A stretch of DNA of 64,000 bases from Maricaulis sp039978735. GTDB lineage: Bacteria > Pseudomonadota > Alphaproteobacteria > Caulobacterales > Maricaulaceae. Both the position numbers and the translations under genes were made by a program. The stretch is taken from assembly GCF_039978735.1 (NCBI RefSeq), contig NZ_JBDWAS010000020.1:1-64000 (forward strand), written 5' to 3'. Positions 60,781-64,000 of the stretch are shown here, piece by piece; position 1 is the stretch's first letter; every line of letters starts with the position of its first letter. The notes beneath the pieces were generated by a model. The model was given only the letters and a program-made list of their open reading frames with translations, did not search any database and was not told where the DNA came from.

Positions 60781-61785
60781 ATGTGGGAGTTCAGTCTTTC
60801 TCGCGCCTTCGGCCTGATGGGCAAGACCCTGCCCTTCCTGCTGTTCCGCCTCGCGGTCTATGCCGGTATCGCTGTGGCGACGGTTCTGGTGACCGGCGTG
60901 TCGGCCGGTGCGGGATGGGGTATTGGCGCCATGGGTGGCGCCGAAAGCCGTGCCACCGGCGCGCTCTGGGGCGGGCTTATCGGTCTGGGTGTGACGGGCG
61001 GCGCGCTCTATCTGGCACGTGAATACGTACTCTATCTCGTTAAGGCAGCGCACATCGCCGTGTTGGTCGAGCTGCTGGACGGCGGCGAAGTGCCTGGCGG
61101 CAAGGGCCAGATCGAGCATGGTGCGGCGGCGGTGAAGTCACGCTTTGCCCAGTCCAGCGTGCTGTTCGGTCTCGATCAGCTGATCAAGGGCGTGATTGCC
61201 GCGGTCACGGGCCTGATGGACGGGATCGCGTCTTTCCTGCCCATTCCGGGCCTGAACAACATTGTCGGCCTGATCCGGGCCTTCCTGAAAGTCGCGGTCG
61301 GTTTCGTCGACGAGATCATTCTCGCCTATGCAATCCGGACCCGTTCCGACAATCCCTGGGCGTCGGCACGCGATGCGCTGGTCTACTACGGACAAAACTA
61401 CAAGGTGATGCTGAAGAATGCCGCCTGGCTGGCGGTCTTCGTCTACGGCCTCTCCTTTCTCGTCTTCCTGGTCATGCTCGCGCCGGCAGCAGCCATCGTC
61501 TGGCTGATCCCGGGGGCATGGTCGGCCGGCGGTATCGTTTTCGCCCTGATCTTTGCCTGGGCGGTGAAGGCGGCCCTGATCGAGCCACTCGCCGTGACCT
61601 GCATGATGCAGGTCTTCTTCAAGACCATCGAGGGGCAGGCCATGGATCCGGCCTGGGAAAACCGTCTCGACGGGCTTTCTGGAAAGTTCGGAAAAATCAA
61701 GGACAAGGCCTCGCAATGGGCCGGCAAAGCCGCCGGTGCGGCCACGGGCGGAGCGTCCGCCACGCAGCAGGAGACACGCGCATGA
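60781..61785 (+). CDS. integral membrane protein of unknown function
   Basis: The 334-residue protein has about seven membrane segments: FLLFRLAVYAGIAVATVLVTG, a glycine-rich pair, and later VFVYGLSFLVFLVMLAPAAA and WSAGGIVFALIFAWAVKA. A cytoplasmic or periplasmic region near 95-130 and a charged C-terminus end the chain. I recognise no family. GAAGGAGAAG precedes the start. It is 25 bases after the lipoprotein gene and its stop overlaps the next start (ATGA), so it is in the P4 operon. Confidence 0.7.
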   Translation: MWEFSLSRAFGLMGKTLPFLLFRLAVYAGIAVATVLVTGVSAGAGWGIGAMGGAESRATGALWGGLIGLGVTGGALYLAREYVLYLVKAAHIAVLVELLDGGEVPGGKGQIEHGAAAVKSRFAQSSVLFGLDQLIKGVIAAVTGLMDGIASFLPIPGLNNIVGLIRAFLKVAVGFVDEIILAYAIRTRSDNPWASARDALVYYGQNYKVMLKNAAWLAVFVYGLSFLVFLVMLAPAAAIVWLIPGAWSAGGIVFALIFAWAVKAALIEPLAVTCMMQVFFKTIEGQAMDPAWENRLDGLSGKFGKIKDKASQWAGKAAGAATGGASATQQETRA

Positions 61786-62609
61786 GACTGCCCAGCACAC
61801 TTCGCATCTTGCTTCTCGCCAGCCTGTCGGCGGCAGCGATCGCCACTCCGGCAGCGGCCCAGTACAATCCGGGCCAGGATACTGTGGTGGTGACCCGCGC
61901 GGCCGATGGCAGCGGGGCGGACATCAATGTCCGTGGCAGTCTGACGCCGTCTGACGCCGCAGTCCTGTTCGGCATCGCCCCGCCGCCTTCACCGGACGCG
62001 ATCCTCATCCTGGACAGTGGCCAGAGCCCGCGCTGGAGCACCGAGCCGCTGGCCGATATCGACCGCGAACTGGGCGGTGACGGAACGGTGGAGATCGCGC
62101 TGTTTCCGGAGGACGAACGCACCGCTGCGCCCGAAACGCGGCCTGCGCCGGATCGCGCTCCGGCCCCGTCATCTTCGCCGTCAGGATCGATGCAGCCGCG
62201 AAGCGGCATGTGGCAGGCTGCACCCGGCGCTGTCGAAGCCGTCGATTGCCCGTCGATGATTGCCAGCAATCTGGGCTCGCTCTCTTCCGCCGGCCGGATC
62301 GATACAGCGCCGCGCCGGATCGAGTTTGACCAGCCCTTCAACCCGGCCTCTCTGCCGGGGCTGAGCGACCAGCTCAATTTCGACTGGTTGCAGGCGGATC
62401 CGAACACCTGGGTCGGCTCGGCCGATCTGCCCGGAGCGCAGGGCATGACGCCGCACATGCAGCTGACTGTCCGTGTCGTCTCGCCGGCCGAGCTTCTGAC
62501 CGTCGGTGTCGTCCGTCTCAATTTCCCGCCGCAACTCGTCAGCACGCTGGGAGGCGGGGAGGATTGCCGCACGGTGATCGAGACCCGCATGTCCCGCATT
62601 TCCGACTGA
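61782..62609 (+). CDS. hypothetical secreted protein of the vWA operon
   Basis: This 275-residue protein has a signal peptide (1-26, ending ATPAAAQ), a proline/serine-rich middle (APAPSSSPSGSM) and two cysteines (in VDCPSM and EDCRTV) that could pair. The ends are beta-rich (HMQLTVRVVSPAELLTVGVVRL). No family is recognised. Its start overlaps the stop of the preceding membrane protein gene by four bases. Confidence 0.65.
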   Translation: MRLPSTLRILLLASLSAAAIATPAAAQYNPGQDTVVVTRAADGSGADINVRGSLTPSDAAVLFGIAPPPSPDAILILDSGQSPRWSTEPLADIDRELGGDGTVEIALFPEDERTAAPETRPAPDRAPAPSSSPSGSMQPRSGMWQAAPGAVEAVDCPSMIASNLGSLSSAGRIDTAPRRIEFDQPFNPASLPGLSDQLNFDWLQADPNTWVGSADLPGAQGMTPHMQLTVRVVSPAELLTVGVVRLNFPPQLVSTLGGGEDCRTVIETRMSRISD

Positions 62610-62632
62610 CCGGCGTCCAAGGAGAAGCCTCA

Positions 62633-64000
62633 TGACCGTTTCCGCTCTGACCCGCCGCCTGCTGGCGGGCGTGGCCACTCTCTCCACGCTTGCGCTGGCC
62701 GGTCTTCCGGCGGCACAGGCCCAGTCCGGCGACACCGTTCTGGTCGTCGATGCGTCAAACTCCATGTGGGGGCAGATCGACGGAACGGCGAAGATCGAGA
62801 TCGCCCGCTCGGCACTTTCGGACTATGTGCGCGGGATCGCGCCGGATACGCGTCTGGGCCTGTTCGCCTATGGTCACAGGCAGGCTGGACGGTGTGACGA
62901 TATCGAGCAGGTACGGCCGCTGGGACGGCTGGACGCCGATGCCGTGATAGCCGACGTCAACGGGCTGGTGCCGCGTGGCAAGACCCCCCTCACGGCGGCT
63001 GTCCGGCAGGCCGCCGGCGCGCTGGGGCCCGATGGCGGGACCATCATTCTGCTGACCGACGGTGTGGAGACGTGTGGCGGCGATCCGTGCGCCATGGCGG
63101 CGGAGCTCGCCGCGTCGGGCGTGCAGCTGACGACGCATGTCGTCGGCTTCGATATTCGCACACCGGGCGAGCGGGCCAGCCTGGCGTGTATCGCCCGGCA
63201 GACCGGCGGCACCTATCTGGATGCCTCCGACGGTGCCGAACTGGCCGCCGCCTTCCGGACGGCAGCGTCGGCCGAGCCGGTGGCCGCGGCGTCGCCGCGC
63301 CGCATCGCGCTGATGGCGCGGCGAGGCGAAGGCGGTCCGGTGATTGCCGATGCCCGCTTCTTCCTGATCGATCAGGCCAGTGGTGCCGTTGTGGCAGACG
63401 GCGTGACCGGACCGGTCGATCTGGTGCCTGGCCGCTATCGTGCCGTCGCGCTGACAGATGCCGGGCATGGCGCGGTCGAGGCAGATGTCACTGCCCGCGA
63501 GCCCGACGGAATTACCGTGGTCGTTGCCACCGAACTGCCCGACGCACAGGTCGCGCTCGAGGGCGCGGCGCAGGCTGGCCAGGTCGCGCGCTTCAGCTGG
63601 CAGGGACCTGACGCAGAGGATGACTATCTGCGTCTGGCCGAACCGGATGGCGACCCGCTTGAAAACACCTATTCGGCCTGGACCCGTGATGGCGAGCCGG
63701 CGCAGATCCGGATGCCGGGCGAGCCCGGGCGCTACAGCGTCCAGTATGTCCATTCCGGCCTGAACCAGGTCATAGGCTCGGCGGTCTTTACCGTCGAGCC
63801 GGCACTGGCGAGCCTCGATGCGCCCGCGACCGTGGGGGCTGGAGGCGTGCTTGCCGTGCAATGGACCGGTCCGGGCGAGGCGGATGACTGGATTGGCCTG
63901 GTGCCGGTCGGCGGGCAGGCCGGCGACGTTCTGGGGCAGGCCTATGCGCATACTGCCTCGACGCAGGACGGCGTGCTGGAGGTTCCGGCGCCAGGCACGA
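62633..64000 (+). CDS. secreted von Willebrand A domain protein, cut by the window end
   Basis: At least 456 residues are visible. A signal peptide (about 1-30, ending AQAQ) is followed by a vWA domain with the MIDAS motif DASNS (40-44), the conserved TPLTAAV threonine and LLTDGVETCGG. Such domains bind proteins through a metal ion. After about residue 220 come beta-sandwich domains. AAGGAGAAG precedes the ATG. It is the last visible gene of the P4 operon. The first module also carries a vWA protein, suggesting equivalent roles. Confidence 0.85.

Overview
The window is a 64 kb stretch of a GC-rich alphaproteobacterial chromosome. The F1-ATPase operon atpHAGDC stands without F0 genes, which is the usual alphaproteobacterial split. 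Its neighbours include xerC, a DUF484 gene, priA, lepA, serA/serB, TonB receptors and ECF promoters with CGTT -10 elements. A marine, stalked-type relative of Maricaulis/Hyphomonadales is the best guess, but that is an inference from gene order and style, not from a search.

Region 1 (1-16.5 kb) is core genome. It holds xerC-DUF484 (leftward), priA, a TerC-type membrane protein, atpHAGDC with a clear terminator, lepA, a secreted peroxiredoxin, serA facing serB, msrA and tRNA-Ser(GGA). Two families of dispersed intergenic repeats punctuate it. PriA appears to have lost one of its two zinc sites.

Region 2 (16.6-29.3 kb) begins with a decayed IS6-family element whose right end abuts the stranded tail of a transporter gene. 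It then carries an envelope-signalling module: a four-gene leftward operon of secreted proteins, an ECF sigma factor plus a membrane Ser/Thr kinase with a C-terminal sensor/TPR-like region, a secreted protein built of five cysteine repeats, a lipoprotein, and a 1040-residue Tat lipoprotein with a von Willebrand A-like domain.

Region 3 (29.4-46.0 kb) is bracketed by two more remnants of the same IS6-type element and reads as an acquired catabolic island. It has an SDR dehydrogenase, an acyl-CoA ligase, two paralogous type-B carboxylesterases, two MFS transporters, an M28-like protein, a TonB receptor and three paralogous TetR regulators. Four copies of one palindromic operator (core TTCRCWCRC-N5-ARTGAA) lie in front of its transcription units, so the three TetR proteins probably share or compete for one regulon. 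Region 4 (46.2-52.4 kb) is a heavy-metal efflux operon: a His-rich periplasmic protein, then CzcC, CzcB and CzcA type subunits. It is driven from a MerR-type promoter, but no merR gene is in the window.

Region 5 (52.5-64 kb) is a second envelope-signalling module of the same design as region 2. It has a Ser/Thr kinase whose 3' end overlaps an opposing ECF sigma gene, a 1264-residue secreted metzincin-like protease, a lipoprotein with duplicated C-terminal domains, a membrane protein, a secreted protein and a vWA protein that runs off the window. Four promoters, two in region 2 and two in region 5, share the ECF-type signature TGTCC-N18-CGTT placed 27-40 nt before the start codon. The two modules therefore look like one coordinated regulon, a kinase/ECF/secreted-vWA system that I cannot match to a described pathway. 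It is the most interesting content here.
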